A stretch of DNA of 64,000 nt from Maridesulfovibrio ferrireducens (GTDB lineage Bacteria > Desulfobacterota > Desulfovibrionia > Desulfovibrionales > Desulfovibrionaceae), in NCBI RefSeq assembly GCF_016342405.1, contig NZ_JAEINN010000008.1, positions 1 to 64,000 on the forward strand, in the 5' to 3' direction. The notes under the pieces were generated by a model, which saw nothing but the letters and a program-made list of their open reading frames with translations, had not been told where the DNA came from and searched no databases. Shown here piece by piece: positions 8,361 to 17,070 of the stretch. The first letter of the stretch is position 1, and each line of letters opens with the position of its first letter. A program made the position numbers and the translations under genes.

Positions 8361-9464
8361 TCACGCTCCAGTTCTTTCTTTATTGCTTTTAACTATCCTG
8401 ATTTTACGTTTTACTTTTTCTTGATTCTTTGGTTCGCTTTTAGGAACAGGAGATCCGAGTGTTCCTGATGTTTTATTTTTAGAAGTTTCATTTTTGCGGT
8501 TTATTTTTTCATCGTTAAGTTTTTTATCTTCTTTCTTTCTTTGCAGTTCTTCTTTTTTGAGTTCAACTTTCTTTTTAAACTCAAAAACAGCTTCTTTTAA
8601 ATTTCCTTTTTTAGCTGTAAGCGCAACTTTTCCGGCATGGACAATCTCAGTAATCTTCTTGATTTCCCACATTTCAATTGGGCGTGGATGCCTTATGTAA
8701 ACTGGTATTATTTCATGATGGTGCATGTCGATGGAAAGCGGTAATTGGCTGGTAAGAATAGATCTTCTGAAAATTCTTGATGAATTAAAGTAGCTTTCAA
8801 TAAAATTTTCAGGTTCCGGGTTGCATGCGTCATCAAAGTATATGGCAATGATGATATCAATGTGTCGTTTCACACATTCCATTATCGGCATGGGAGATGA
8901 GAATGCTCCGTCAATTAATTTTTTGCCGTCAATATTTGCAGGGGGCATCAATGGATACACAGCGCTGCTTGCATAGATAGCCTGCGCAAGGTTCCCTTTT
9001 TCAAGGATTACAGGCAGTCCAGTAGTAAGGTCTGTGGTGGTGATCAGGGTTTTAGGTTTGAGGTCAGAAATGTCCATATTCTTAAACAGAGTTTCATATG
9101 TTTTGCGAAGGGAATCTGTTTTTAGAATGCCTGATTCTGCTGAAAATTTACCCTGACCGATATCAGCTATATCCATGACGGATTTATGGTTAATTTCTCT
9201 GAAAAAGCGTGGATCTACTGCTTTAGAGAAAATGTCTTGAATTTGTGTAAGATTATATCCTGCCCCTAGAAAGGCAGCCAGAAGAGCTCCGCCGCTTACT
9301 CCAATTACGAGATCAACTTTAATATTTTCTTTTTGCAAGTACTCGATAAACGGCAATGCACAGAAAGATTTAATGCCCTCGGAACCAATAATCAGAGCAA
9401 TTGAAGGTCTCTCAATTGATTTTGCAGGTTTTTCCTGAGGTTCTGGATTTGTGTTTTCTTCCAT
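8361..9464 (-). CDS. Patatin-like phospholipase
   Basis: 367 residues. The catalytic Ser motif GVSGG (about residues 57-61), an oxyanion-type GSEGIKSF at 27-34 and the Asp of DGAFSSP (about 182-188) give the Ser-Asp dyad of patatin-family acyl hydrolases, close to the bacterial RssA/YjjU group. Residues beyond about 290 form a Lys/Glu-rich tail with no fold assignment. No signal peptide is present, so it is probably cytoplasmic or membrane-associated. It directly precedes a periplasmic binding protein gene on the same transcript. Confidence 0.9.
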   Translation of the reverse strand: MEENTNPEPQEKPAKSIERPSIALIIGSEGIKSFCALPFIEYLQKENIKVDLVIGVSGGALLAAFLGAGYNLTQIQDIFSKAVDPRFFREINHKSVMDIADIGQGKFSAESGILKTDSLRKTYETLFKNMDISDLKPKTLITTTDLTTGLPVILEKGNLAQAIYASSAVYPLMPPANIDGKKLIDGAFSSPMPIMECVKRHIDIIIAIYFDDACNPEPENFIESYFNSSRIFRRSILTSQLPLSIDMHHHEIIPVYIRHPRPIEMWEIKKITEIVHAGKVALTAKKGNLKEAVFEFKKKVELKKEELQRKKEDKKLNDEKINRKNETSKNKTSGTLGSPVPKSEPKNQEKVKRKIRIVKSNKERTGA

Positions 9465-9517
9465 CAGTTCTCCATTTCTTTGTAAAAAGATAACTTTCTT
9501 GGAAGAAAATTACAATA

Positions 9518-10081
9518 TTAAGCAATCAGTTCCTCATAGAAGGATTTGAACAGGGGGAAAATATTTTCAGTCATTATGGCAACCCCTTCATTATTAGGGT
9601 GGACGCCGTCAGTCTGATAATATTCCGGGTTTTCGCCTAGTCCTTTCATGAGGTTTGCGTAAAGAGGAATGTTATATTTTTGTGCGATATCTGAAAAGAT
9701 TGAGTTGAAAGCTAAAGCATATGATTGAGGGGTGAAATTCATGGGCTTGAAGCCTAGCAGGATCACAGGGATACGTGCTTCCTGAAAGGCTTCAACCATT
9801 GCAACAATATTAATCTTAACCTGTTCTGGATCGGCAAGCTGAAAGCAGTCGTTTGCGCCGAATTCAATGTAGGCAGCATCCGGTTTGCTTTCAATAACAT
9901 CCACAAGTCGTGACAGGCCGTCAGCAGAGGTGTCGCCGGAAATTCCGTAGTTAGAAATTTCCAAATTGCAGCCTTCCTCAAGCAGTTTTCTTTCCAGTTG
10001 TGCTGGAAAAGAACTGTATGCGGGGAGACCATATCCTTCAGTCAGGCTGTCACCGAATGCGGCTAATGTTATCCGGGCCAT
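9518..10081 (-). CDS. SGNH/GDSL-type esterase (TesA-like)
   Basis: 187 residues from the ATG at 10081 (MARITLAAFGDSL). Block I GDSLTEGYG carries the nucleophilic Ser, block II has SGDTSADGL, block III is GANDCF and block V is DGVHPNNEG with the catalytic Asp and His. The spacing matches lysophospholipase L1/arylesterase TesA. Unlike E. coli TesA there is no signal peptide with this start; a longer in-frame reading into the upstream gene (to 10144) also lacks one. It follows the 178-residue gene by 13 bases. Confidence 0.9.
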   Translation of the reverse strand: MARITLAAFGDSLTEGYGLPAYSSFPAQLERKLLEEGCNLEISNYGISGDTSADGLSRLVDVIESKPDAAYIEFGANDCFQLADPEQVKINIVAMVEAFQEARIPVILLGFKPMNFTPQSYALAFNSIFSDIAQKYNIPLYANLMKGLGENPEYYQTDGVHPNNEGVAIMTENIFPLFKSFYEELIA

Positions 10082-10094
10082 TATATTTTCTCTT

Positions 10095-10631
10095 TTATTT
10101 TTCTTCGTCGTTACGAAGCCAGTGGCGAAATTTTGCGACTTCATCCTGCCAATTGTTGGAAATTCTGATTTTTATGAATTCCATGTAAACACAGTCCAGC
10201 AAAGAAAGACTTTTTTCGATTAGGAATATTTTTTCAAGGAATTTAGAATCAGGATCATCTCCCTCTTCATCCTTCATTTCGACTTTTGGGGTTTTAAGAC
10301 CGCTTAAAGCAAAATCTTCTGCTTTGATCTGTACCTGCCATGCGTTTTCGTCAATTTCCATTCTTAGCTGGGCACGGGTAACTTTCTTACCTGTTTTCAA
10401 CCCCATCAGAACTTCAGTCATATCTCCGCTTGAGGAGTTGACTGTGGCAGTATCAATATTTTCGCCTTCTCCGCCTTGAACAGACATGCGCTGTTCCATG
10501 AAAAGCAGGAAGCGTTCACCGTTTTCGAGCTCGAAAAGACCGTCGCGAATTTCACTTTTATACCAAAGCCATGTCAGGAAGTCCTGACCCAACAGGGTGT
10601 TTTCCCTTTCTGCAAGAAGTAACAGGTCCAT
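10095..10631 (-). CDS. Hypothetical protein paired with an RdgC-like gene
   Basis: 178 residues, with aagga 7 bases before ATG. The sequence starts MDLLLLAERENTLLGQDFLTWLWYKSE, which resembles the LGxEFLTWLWF segment in the middle of RdgC-family recombination-associated proteins. The rest alternates strands (RFLLFMEQRMSVQ, VTRAQLRMEI) and ends in a helical region. It lies 27 bases after the RdgC-like N-terminal gene, so the two together may cover the length of one RdgC-like protein. Role inferred only from that pairing. Confidence 0.6.
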   Translation of the reverse strand: MDLLLLAERENTLLGQDFLTWLWYKSEIRDGLFELENGERFLLFMEQRMSVQGGEGENIDTATVNSSSGDMTEVLMGLKTGKKVTRAQLRMEIDENAWQVQIKAEDFALSGLKTPKVEMKDEEGDDPDSKFLEKIFLIEKSLSLLDCVYMEFIKIRISNNWQDEVAKFRHWLRNDEEK

Positions 10632-10658
10632 AAAATTATCCTTATTTTTATCAGGCTG

Positions 10659-11276
10659 CTAGCCTACGAAGTATGTTGGGTCCAGTGATTCAAGTTTCTG
10701 CGCTGCGTCTTCTCCGAGCATATTCATTGCCAGAAAGAAAGGAGTCAGCGGTTCGAGAGTCAGTTCGAAGGTGTCTGTGAAGTATTCTTCAAACATGTCC
10801 AAGACTTTTGAGTTTGAACAGGCAAAATACAGTCTGTTGTCAGGCACGTTCCATACTGCGTCGAAAATGGCCGGAATAGGAAGACTGCGAGCGCGTATTT
10901 TTAATGTTACCTGATCTTTTATTTCTCGTTTTCTATCACGTGATATGAAATTTTTGCCTTCTTTTTTGGCTTCTTCAAGTTCGTGATTAAGGGCTATCTG
11001 CAAGTGTTTTTTTAATACGGCAGGTTGAATTCTGCGCGTGTCGAGCCGGAGTGAAAAAGTATAATATTGTCCCTTTTCAGGAGGAGAAATGCTCCATTTA
11101 TCATCAAGCATATCATCCATATTCACCCATCCGAAAGATCTCTCTTCAGCGGTGTGGTCAATATCTTTAAAAGCGTATTTTACTAAAAGATTCGGAATAG
11201 ATCTGATCAGATCATCCTCAACTTCTTCTACAATTCTATAACGGGTAAGTCCGACACTGGCGGAAAGTATTGGCAA
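10659..11276 (-). CDS. RdgC-like protein, N-terminal part
   Basis: 205 residues from a TTG start at 11276 that has aaggag 8 bases upstream. It has the RdgC layout: opening strand LTRYRIVEE, ERSFGWVNMDD, YYTFSLRLDTRRIQPAVLKKHLQIA, the charged RDRKREIKDQVTLKIRARSLPIP block, and the closing strand NRLYFACSNSKVLDMFEEYF. RdgC forms a ring around double-stranded DNA and modulates RecA. The normal protein is about 300 residues; here the reading frame closes after the first domain and a second gene follows, so this is either a naturally two-gene version or an ancient split. Both halves look intact. Confidence 0.7.
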   Translation of the reverse strand: MPILSASVGLTRYRIVEEVEDDLIRSIPNLLVKYAFKDIDHTAEERSFGWVNMDDMLDDKWSISPPEKGQYYTFSLRLDTRRIQPAVLKKHLQIALNHELEEAKKEGKNFISRDRKREIKDQVTLKIRARSLPIPAIFDAVWNVPDNRLYFACSNSKVLDMFEEYFTDTFELTLEPLTPFFLAMNMLGEDAAQKLESLDPTYFVG

Positions 11277-11414
11277 AACAGACTCCTTGAACCGGTGGCG
11301 ATTTGAAATAATTCATACCGGATTTATTTTATAGCGCATGACGCACTGTCGACAGTCATGGGTAAAATCATTCGTTTCAGATGTAAAGCGAAAGAATAAC
11401 AGACTGTGTCAATA

Positions 11415-11430
11415 TGGCATATTTGGTGCA
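11415..11430 (+). promoter_or_regulatory. Candidate sigma-54 promoter
   Basis: TGGCAT, 5 bases, GTGCA gives the GG-N10-GC spacing of a -24/-12 promoter, with two mismatches to TGGCAC-N5-TTGCA. It lies about 90 bases upstream of the small cysteine-rich gene. Confidence 0.35.
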
Positions 11431-11518
11431 TAATATATTTTAGTAAGATGTTTGTAAATCAGGTCACAATTCAGGAGGATTCAGTCCGTTTAGGCTGATT
11501 TAAGAGTAGGAGGTCATT

Positions 11519-11722
11519 ATGACACTCTGGAGAGTTCAAACGGAAGGCGATTTTATTGTTATGGGGAACCAGCGGAGGAAGAAGCTTACTTCGAACGGTT
11601 GCAATGAACCTTTTAAGGGGAGATTCTGGTGCCCTCGCAAGAAATGGTTTATGAATAGCCCTTGTCCTTTCGTTAATAAGCAAGAGTGCGGTAATTACAG
11701 GCAGATATGCGGTGCGTTGTAA
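11519..11722 (+). CDS. Small cysteine-rich protein
   Basis: 67 residues with a good ribosome binding site (taggaggtcatt before ATG). Five cysteines are spread as GCNEPF, FWCP, SPCPF, QECGN and QICG, among basic residues (RRKK, RKKW). It might be a small metal-binding or disulfide protein, but the spacing does not fit a zinc ribbon. Not recognised. It stands alone between the RdgC-like gene on the other strand and the next hypothetical. Confidence 0.6.
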   Translation: MTLWRVQTEGDFIVMGNQRRKKLTSNGCNEPFKGRFWCPRKKWFMNSPCPFVNKQECGNYRQICGAL

Positions 11723-11826
11723 TTAAAACGGGTTGTTTTAAATAACCCTCTTAAGTTTATACTTACTTTATTTTGATTTTTAGAATATTTAATGTATGTA
11801 ATCAAAATCGAAATAAGGGAGAGGTT

Positions 11827-12204
11827 ATGCCTTTGAATTCATACGAAGTTATAGCAAACTGGCTTGATGCTGAGGCTGCACAAGTTAGAGATATTGAAAA
11901 ACGCGCAAGTTCCGCATTGTACGATGATAAAGATGAACATCTGTATAGAGAACTTATGCGTCAAAAAGCCATACTTCTTGCCTATCTTGCTGATAACTTC
12001 GCCAGCTTAGATGAATCTTTGAGTGCTGAGGAAAGAACAGTTGTGCAGGAGCGAGTAGGCCGTTTTTCTCTTTCAGCTTCTAAAGCTCTTGAGATAGGGA
12101 GTGTTTTTTTTATGTCCGCTCTGTTGTATCCTGATGATCACAAAGACGGTGACAAAAATGATTTGGAACGTTTTGCTGAAAAAGTTCGCAACAGGTCACA
12201 ATAA
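11827..12204 (+). CDS. Hypothetical helical protein
   Basis: 125 residues from the ATG at 11827, which follows aagggagaggtt; an upstream in-frame ATG at 11773 has no binding site. The sequence is nearly all helix (ANWLDAEAAQVRDIEKRASSALY, HLYRELMRQKAILLAYLADNFASL), soluble and acidic. No family recognised. It precedes a REC-only response regulator by about 150 bases. Confidence 0.6.
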   Translation: MPLNSYEVIANWLDAEAAQVRDIEKRASSALYDDKDEHLYRELMRQKAILLAYLADNFASLDESLSAEERTVVQERVGRFSLSASKALEIGSVFFMSALLYPDDHKDGDKNDLERFAEKVRNRSQ

Positions 12205-12272
12205 TTTGATTTTATTAATAAAGCGATTTGTCTTATTGTTTGTATAGAAAGGTTGTGGATATTGTAAACGTG

Positions 12273-12337
12273 GTATATCTATTCCTCCGGGGTATATGGG
12301 AGGAACAGACTTTTGGTTAGTTTGTCTTTTTTTTGAC
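12273..12337 (+). terminator. Possible terminator or leader hairpin before the response regulator
   Basis: A 7-bp inverted repeat (ttcctcc with ggaggaa) at about 12279-12304 is followed by a second weak hairpin and an 8-10 base T run ending near 12334. It may end the upstream transcript or act in the leader of the following gene. Confidence 0.3.
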
Positions 12338-12355
12338 GTTTAAAAAGGTAGATGA

Positions 12356-12793
12356 ATGCTTTCTGCAGATCAAAATAATATCACAGCTTACGACAGTAAA
12401 AGTGTATCAGGCAAAGTTTTAAAAATTTTGTTAGCGGAAGACTGTGAAAATAATGTATTGCTGGTTCAATTATATCTTAAGAAATTTCCATATTCTATTG
12501 ATGTTGCGGAGAATGGTGAAATGGCTTTTGAGATGTATAAAAAGAATCGTTACGACTTGGTTCTTATGGATATCGAAATGCCTTTTACCGACGGATATCA
12601 AGCCACTACCAGCATTCGGCAGTATGAAAAGGATAATGGTTTTGAGAATACTCCGATTATTGCCGTTACAGCACATGCTTTATGCGAAAACCGGGATAAG
12701 GCATATGATGTCGGATGTGATTATTTTATGACCAAACCCGTTAGAAAAGCTGATTTAATCAGCACTATTCAAAAATTCACAGAAAATCAGTAG
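12356..12793 (+). CDS. Single-domain response regulator
   Basis: 145 residues forming one receiver domain from about residue 20: acidic pair ED (LLAEDCENN), phospho-acceptor Asp in LVLMDIEMPF, Thr in AVTAHA and Lys in MTKPV. There is no output domain, so it would act by protein contact, as in phosphorelays with hybrid kinases; the LLAEDCENN and MDIEMPFTDG wording is that of receiver domains from hybrid kinases. No kinase gene is adjacent. Confidence 0.9.
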   Translation: MLSADQNNITAYDSKSVSGKVLKILLAEDCENNVLLVQLYLKKFPYSIDVAENGEMAFEMYKKNRYDLVLMDIEMPFTDGYQATTSIRQYEKDNGFENTPIIAVTAHALCENRDKAYDVGCDYFMTKPVRKADLISTIQKFTENQ

Positions 12794-12800
12794 TATTGAA

Positions 12801-13763
12801 TTAAAAATTGTTTACTACGTTAACGGGGGTTCCTTTAATAAAGGATTCCAAGTTGTTGACTGTGCTTTTTGTCAGTCTGGTGCGCGCTTCGAGCGTCGCC
12901 CACGCAATGTGGGGTGTTATGATGATGTTCGGCGCGTCAAGCAATGGATTATTCGGCTGCATTGGTTCTTTATTTACAACATCAAGAGCCGCGCCGCCTA
13001 TGGTTCCAGTCTTCAACGCTTCGGCAAGATCTACCTCATTTATAAGCTGTCCGCGAGCTGTATTGATGAGAATCGCATTTTTTTTCATTGATTGCAGGAT
13101 TGAACGATTGATGAATTTTTCATTTTCAACTGTAAGTGGACAATGAAGTGATATTACATCTGACTCACGCATGAGTTCTTCAAGCCCTGAGAATTTGAAC
13201 GGTAAATAGTCTGGTTTTTGTTTAGGGCGCGGAGAATAAGCAATCACTTCCATGCCGAATGCGTTTGCAAGGGCTGCTACTTTACTTCCTATATCGCCGA
13301 ATCCTACTACTCCCAGCTTTTTCCCCTGAAGTTCGAACAAGGGGGCTTTCCAGAAGCAAAAATCTTCCTGAGAAGACCATTCTCCGTTCTTAACCGCTTT
13401 GTCGTGCAGGCTCACCTGATTGGAAAAGTTTAGCAAGAGAGCGAAAACATGTTGTGCTACTGACGGTGGCGAATAGCCCGGAACGTTTGAAACAATGATT
13501 TTATTTTTAGTAGCGGCTGAGATGTCTATAGTATTATATCCGGTGGCCAAGACTGATATGAATTTTAAATTAGGCAGAGAATTGATGATTTGTTCAGTGA
13601 GGATGTTTTTGCTGGTGAAGATTATTTCGGCATCCACGCACCGTTCGATTATTTTTGACTGCGGTGTGCGATCATATACGGATAGTTCACCAATTTTTTC
13701 CAGCTCGGACCACGGATTATCGCCGGGATTGATCGTATATCCATCAAGGATAACCATGCGCAT
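12801..13763 (-). CDS. D-2-hydroxyacid dehydrogenase (glycerate dehydrogenase-like)
   Basis: 320 residues. An N-terminal catalytic half contains the substrate-binding VLATGYNTID, the Rossmann half begins VVGFGDIGSKVA, and the catalytic Arg (NTARGQLI), Glu (VVNKEPM) and His (TPHIAWAT) are in place. It would reduce a 2-keto acid such as hydroxypyruvate with NAD(P)H. The HIAWA wording is typical of HprA-type glycerate dehydrogenases. aaagga stands before ATG. It is transcribed alone. Confidence 0.88.
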   Translation of the reverse strand: MRMVILDGYTINPGDNPWSELEKIGELSVYDRTPQSKIIERCVDAEIIFTSKNILTEQIINSLPNLKFISVLATGYNTIDISAATKNKIIVSNVPGYSPPSVAQHVFALLLNFSNQVSLHDKAVKNGEWSSQEDFCFWKAPLFELQGKKLGVVGFGDIGSKVAALANAFGMEVIAYSPRPKQKPDYLPFKFSGLEELMRESDVISLHCPLTVENEKFINRSILQSMKKNAILINTARGQLINEVDLAEALKTGTIGGAALDVVNKEPMQPNNPLLDAPNIIITPHIAWATLEARTRLTKSTVNNLESFIKGTPVNVVNNF

Positions 13764-13832
13764 AAAAAAGTCCTTTTGATTTGTTCAGCTATTGAAATGG
13801 TATTCTTTTTCGTCAGATAAAATTAAAAAGTA

Positions 13833-14381
13833 TTAAAGTTCAATCTTTTTAGAAGGTGTCTTTTTTGATCCGCGTTTTGCCTGATTTTTGGCAACTTTTA
13901 TGATTTCATTTTCTGTTTCGTCGTCAGTTTTTTTACCCAATTTTGTGCATTTAATAGCTCTTTTTTGCGCTGCAACAACAATTTTACTGACAACTTTATC
14001 TTGGTTTTTGTCTAATTCGTGAAATTCACAACCGACAAGTTTTTCTTTGCGTCTGACAATTTTTAATTTTAAATTTTTAAGAACAGGCTTTCCAGACCAC
14101 AATAAAACGGATTCGATTATTTCTCCGACTGGAAATTCTTTTGAGCTGGTAAATCCGATGCCGTTTGCACTGATATCATTGATGCGGCATTTAACTCTCG
14201 GATCGCGACAGACTATTTGCATGTTATTTACATGTATTCTGAAAGCCGCACGCGCACTTGGCGAATCTGTTTTACCTTTAAAGGAAATGTCGAATGTTTC
14301 GGATTCTTTTCTTCCGAGCATTCTGTTAAGTTTGTCCTTTAGTCGGTCCACGATTCCGGATTCATTGTCTTCGCTTGCCAT
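13833..14381 (-). CDS. PilZ domain protein
   Basis: 182 residues. Residues about 40-130 have PilZ features: RAAFRIHV (the R-x-x-x-R region is reduced), CRINDISANGIGFTSSKEF matching the [D/N]xSxxG motif, and a closing LKIVRRKEKLVGCEF strand. PilZ domains bind cyclic di-GMP, although here the N-terminal RxxxR motif is imperfect, so binding is not assured. A Lys-rich tail (KRGSKKTPSKK) follows. It faces the small membrane protein gene across a region with a perfect palindrome. Confidence 0.75.
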   Translation of the reverse strand: MASEDNESGIVDRLKDKLNRMLGRKESETFDISFKGKTDSPSARAAFRIHVNNMQIVCRDPRVKCRINDISANGIGFTSSKEFPVGEIIESVLLWSGKPVLKNLKLKIVRRKEKLVGCEFHELDKNQDKVVSKIVVAAQKRAIKCTKLGKKTDDETENEIIKVAKNQAKRGSKKTPSKKIEL

Positions 14382-14445
14382 TGGATCCTCTGCAGTAGAA
14401 AAACTTGAATAAATAGTAGCAATTTATCGTGTTTTGAAAAATACT

Positions 14446-14465
14446 AATTAACCAATTGGTTAATT
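14446..14465. promoter_or_regulatory. Perfect 20-bp palindrome, candidate operator
   Basis: aattaaccaattggttaatt is a perfect palindrome centred between 14455 and 14456. It lies in the divergent region between the PilZ gene (start 14381, minus) and the small membrane protein gene (start 14603, plus). Size and form suit a dimeric repressor such as a TetR-family protein; no such gene is in the neighbourhood. Confidence 0.5.
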
Positions 14466-14602
14466 TAAAATTATTTTATATGTATGTTGTCGTTTGTCAA
14501 TAATTATACTGAAACTAGATCTTGACATTATAATAAATAGCAGTGATGAATATCTAACATTTTTTTGTCATTAATTGGGCTTAATAATTGGAGGTACATG
14601 CG

Positions 14603-14746
14603 ATGGTTGGTGAATTGATTAGTAATATGGGGCATAGCAGTACAGCTGGCTTTGTTGGCGTTTCTCTTATCTTTGTCTACTTTGCTTGGATTCTTGTTAT
14701 GGCTTTTTACAGAATCGAACAGGGTAAAAATGAGAGTCATCACTAG
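14603..14746 (+). CDS. 47-residue single-pass membrane protein
   Basis: ATG at 14603 follows a good binding site (ttggaggtacatgcg) and the frame ends at TAG 14744-14746. The peptide has a polar N-terminus (MVGELISNMGHSS), one membrane helix (FVGVSLIFVYFAWILVMAFY) and a short charged tail (RIEQGKNESHH). It is too short to appear in most gene calls. A strong terminator follows, so it has its own transcript. Function unknown; size and topology are those of accessory subunits of membrane complexes or transporters. Confidence 0.65.
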   Translation: MVGELISNMGHSSTAGFVGVSLIFVYFAWILVMAFYRIEQGKNESHH

Positions 14747-14791
14747 AAAATAATTTTCAAAGAAGAACTTTGTTTTTCTTTATTTTTTCAT

Positions 14792-14823
14792 AAAAAAAGG
14801 CGCGATTATCGCGCCTTTTTTTA
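14792..14823. terminator. Bidirectional terminator
   Basis: A 7-bp GC stem (ggcgcga, loop tta, tcgcgcc) at 14799-14815 is flanked by seven A on the left and a T run on the right, so it can serve both the small membrane protein gene and the convergent gene on the minus strand. Confidence 0.85.
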
Positions 14824-15345
14824 TTTTAGTTCTTTTTTGATCAGTTTTAATTGTTTTAAAACGATGTTTAGTTGTGCCTCGAGTATATAAGCTAGGTCTT
14901 TCAGTTTTTGATCATTCGCTTTAACGATTATATCATGAACGAAATTTTTCCTGCGTAAAAAATCGTTATATGCATATCCGCTTTTTTCTTTCAGAATGGT
15001 TGTTTCTTTGCTTTGAAATTCTTTTTCACGTTTAACAATATTTACAACAGAATAAAGTGAGTTCAGACTATGAACTTGTATTCGGCTTGTCTGGCACAAA
15101 TTTGCCAAATCTTGCAGTGCGTATGCGCGGTCAGGCTGAGCGTCTGATCCGGCTATCTTGTCGAGATTTGCGCCGATTTTTTTCAATGCAGCCTCTACTT
15201 CGGATAAATTCCTGAAGTATTGAGTCAGGTTGGATTTTTGTGATGTATCTGAATCGTTGCACTTTGCAGAAATAGGAATGCAAATAATTGATGCTAAAAT
15301 TAATATTATAAAAAAGTTACGCAATGCCTTTCTCCTTAGCTTCAT
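14821..15345 (-). CDS. Secreted hypothetical protein
   Basis: 174 residues from the ATG at 15345 with a signal peptide ([27 protein letters not shown]). The mature part is helical with heptad-like stretches ([32 protein letters not shown]). An alternative TTG start at 15324 has a better ribosome binding site (ggagaaaggca) and overlaps the rfbA stop by only a few bases, so the first residues are uncertain. Probably co-transcribed after rfbA. No family recognised. Confidence 0.6.
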   Translation of the reverse strand: MKLRRKALRNFFIILILASIICIPISAKCNDSDTSQKSNLTQYFRNLSEVEAALKKIGANLDKIAGSDAQPDRAYALQDLANLCQTSRIQVHSLNSLYSVVNIVKREKEFQSKETTILKEKSGYAYNDFLRRKNFVHDIIVKANDQKLKDLAYILEAQLNIVLKQLKLIKKELK

Positions 15346-16204
15346 TATATACGTCCATAAGGTATTTTCCGTAATCATTTTTCAGCATATCTGCGGCCAG
15401 CGTTTTAAGTTCTTCGGCACCGATGTATCCCATTCCGAAAGCTATTTCTTCAAGGCATGCTAAAAGGAATCCTTGTCTTTCCTGAATTGCTTCAACGTAT
15501 GCTGCGGCTCTGAGCAGAGACGCGTGCGTTCCCATGTCCAGCCATGCGTATCCGCGTCCGAGAAGTTCAACATTAAGCAGACCTTGTTTTAAATATTCTT
15601 TATTAATATCTGTTATTTCAAGTTCTCCGCGATGTGAGGGAGCTATTTTTTTAGCAATTTCAATGACGGAGTTGTCATAGAAATAAAGTCCGGTAACCGC
15701 AAATTTTGATTTAGGATTTTCAGGTTTTTCTTCAATGCTGATTACAGATTGATTTTTATCAAATTCGACAACACCGTAACGTTTCGGGTCTTTTACTGCG
15801 TAAGCAAAGACAGTTCCGCCTTTTTTTAATCTAGACGCTTCTTGCAGTATATGCGGGAGGTCGTGCCCGTAGAAGATATTGTCTCCAAGTATCAGGCTTA
15901 CACTGTCTTTCCCTATAAATTCTTCACCGATTATGAATGCTTGAGCAAGACCTTCCGGTTTTGGTTGGACTTTGTAGGATATGTTGATACCAAGTCTAGA
16001 ACCGTTGCCGAGTAGATCTTCAAATCTATGTAGATCTTCGGGGGTGGAAATTATAAGAATGTCTCGTATTCCCGACATCATATGTATAGACAGCGGGTAG
16101 TAGATCATGGGTTTGTCATAAACAGGCAGGAGCTGTTTGCTTACTACGCGGGTCAAAGGATAAAGCCGTGTACCTGAGCCGCCCGCGAGGATAATACCTT
16201 TCAT
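15317..16204 (-). CDS. rfbA: Glucose-1-phosphate thymidylyltransferase
   Basis: 295 residues from the ATG at 16204. The nucleotidyltransferase signature [20 protein letters not shown] is at residues 8-27, with the Asp of LGDNIFYG and the EEKPENPKS segment further on. The enzyme makes dTDP-glucose from dTTP and glucose-1-phosphate, the first step to dTDP-rhamnose. Length matches RmlA. The other rml genes are not here, although glycosyltransferases and a UDP-sugar decarboxylase occur later in the window. Confidence 0.93.
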   Translation of the reverse strand: MKGIILAGGSGTRLYPLTRVVSKQLLPVYDKPMIYYPLSIHMMSGIRDILIISTPEDLHRFEDLLGNGSRLGINISYKVQPKPEGLAQAFIIGEEFIGKDSVSLILGDNIFYGHDLPHILQEASRLKKGGTVFAYAVKDPKRYGVVEFDKNQSVISIEEKPENPKSKFAVTGLYFYDNSVIEIAKKIAPSHRGELEITDINKEYLKQGLLNVELLGRGYAWLDMGTHASLLRAAAYVEAIQERQGFLLACLEEIAFGMGYIGAEELKTLAADMLKNDYGKYLMDVYNEAKEKGIA

Positions 16205-16335
16205 AATATTTAATTCTCCCAATCTTTTATGAACGAAACTTACTTAATTTATCAATAATATCTTGAAGTGTCTGCTTCAATAGCTTTAAATAACGTATTT
16301 CAATCAGTCTTTGCAACAAAGGAGTTTTTATCAAG

Positions 16336-17040
16336 ATGCGCGGTCCTTTATTTTCTCTACCTACGGTGATGTTTTTAGGCGCTCTTTTTTTTATTCTCAT
16401 ATTCTTTTTGTTTATATTTGTACAGGTTGGCCTTATAACAGTCGCCTTCTCAAAATTGGGACTTACACCGGGGCAAGGGTTTACTCTTTTGATTGCCACC
16501 TTGCTTGGCAGTGGAGTGAATATCCCTGTTTTTCGATCTGAAAGATTGGTCCCTGATGTATTTGTCAGAAAATTTAGAATATTGAATCCGCAAGCTCCTG
16601 TTGAGGAACCTCTACAAGGGAAGTCGCTGGTTCATCAAACCGTGGCAGTAAATCTTGGCGGATGCGTAATACCTGTGCTGTTGTCAATGACGTTGTTGGC
16701 TAGTTTCGGGCTTAATCTTCCTATTCTTCTCTGTATTATAATTGTAAGTGCGACTACTTATGCTTTAGCGCGCCCTGTGCCGGGAGTAGGGATCGGTATT
16801 CCGGTTCTCATTCCCCCTATAATAACGGCTCTGGCTGCTCTTATTTTTGTTCCGGGAGATATTGCTCCTGTTGCAGCCTATGTTGCCGGTAGTCTAGGAA
16901 CTTTGATCGGAGCGGATTTGCTTCATTTAGCAACTCCTGCAACCAGAAAGGTTCTTGATGCTCCTGTTGTCTCAATTGGCGGAGCAGGAACTTTTGACGG
17001 AATTTTCATTACCGGAATTTTAGCGGTCTTGCTGGCCTGA
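16336..17040 (+). CDS. DUF1614 membrane protein
   Basis: 234 residues, with seven or so membrane segments, the first at 11-33. The LLIATLLGSGVNIPVF, VNLGGCVIPVLLS, RPVPGVGIGIPVLIPP and VAGSLGTLIGADLLHL segments are those of DUF1614, a family of membrane proteins found in archaea and deltaproteobacteria with no known function. aaaggag lies 11 bases before ATG. A Mog-type gene follows 30 bases later and may share the transcript. Confidence 0.8.
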   Translation: MRGPLFSLPTVMFLGALFFILIFFLFIFVQVGLITVAFSKLGLTPGQGFTLLIATLLGSGVNIPVFRSERLVPDVFVRKFRILNPQAPVEEPLQGKSLVHQTVAVNLGGCVIPVLLSMTLLASFGLNLPILLCIIIVSATTYALARPVPGVGIGIPVLIPPIITALAALIFVPGDIAPVAAYVAGSLGTLIGADLLHLATPATRKVLDAPVVSIGGAGTFDGIFITGILAVLLA

Positions 17041-17070
17041 TAAAAAGCAGTATTTAAAAGGAGTATGGTT

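Noticed and set aside
12205-12355. Riboswitch in the response regulator leader
   Set aside because: No conserved aptamer core such as that of the cyclic di-GMP classes; only simple hairpins and a T run are present.
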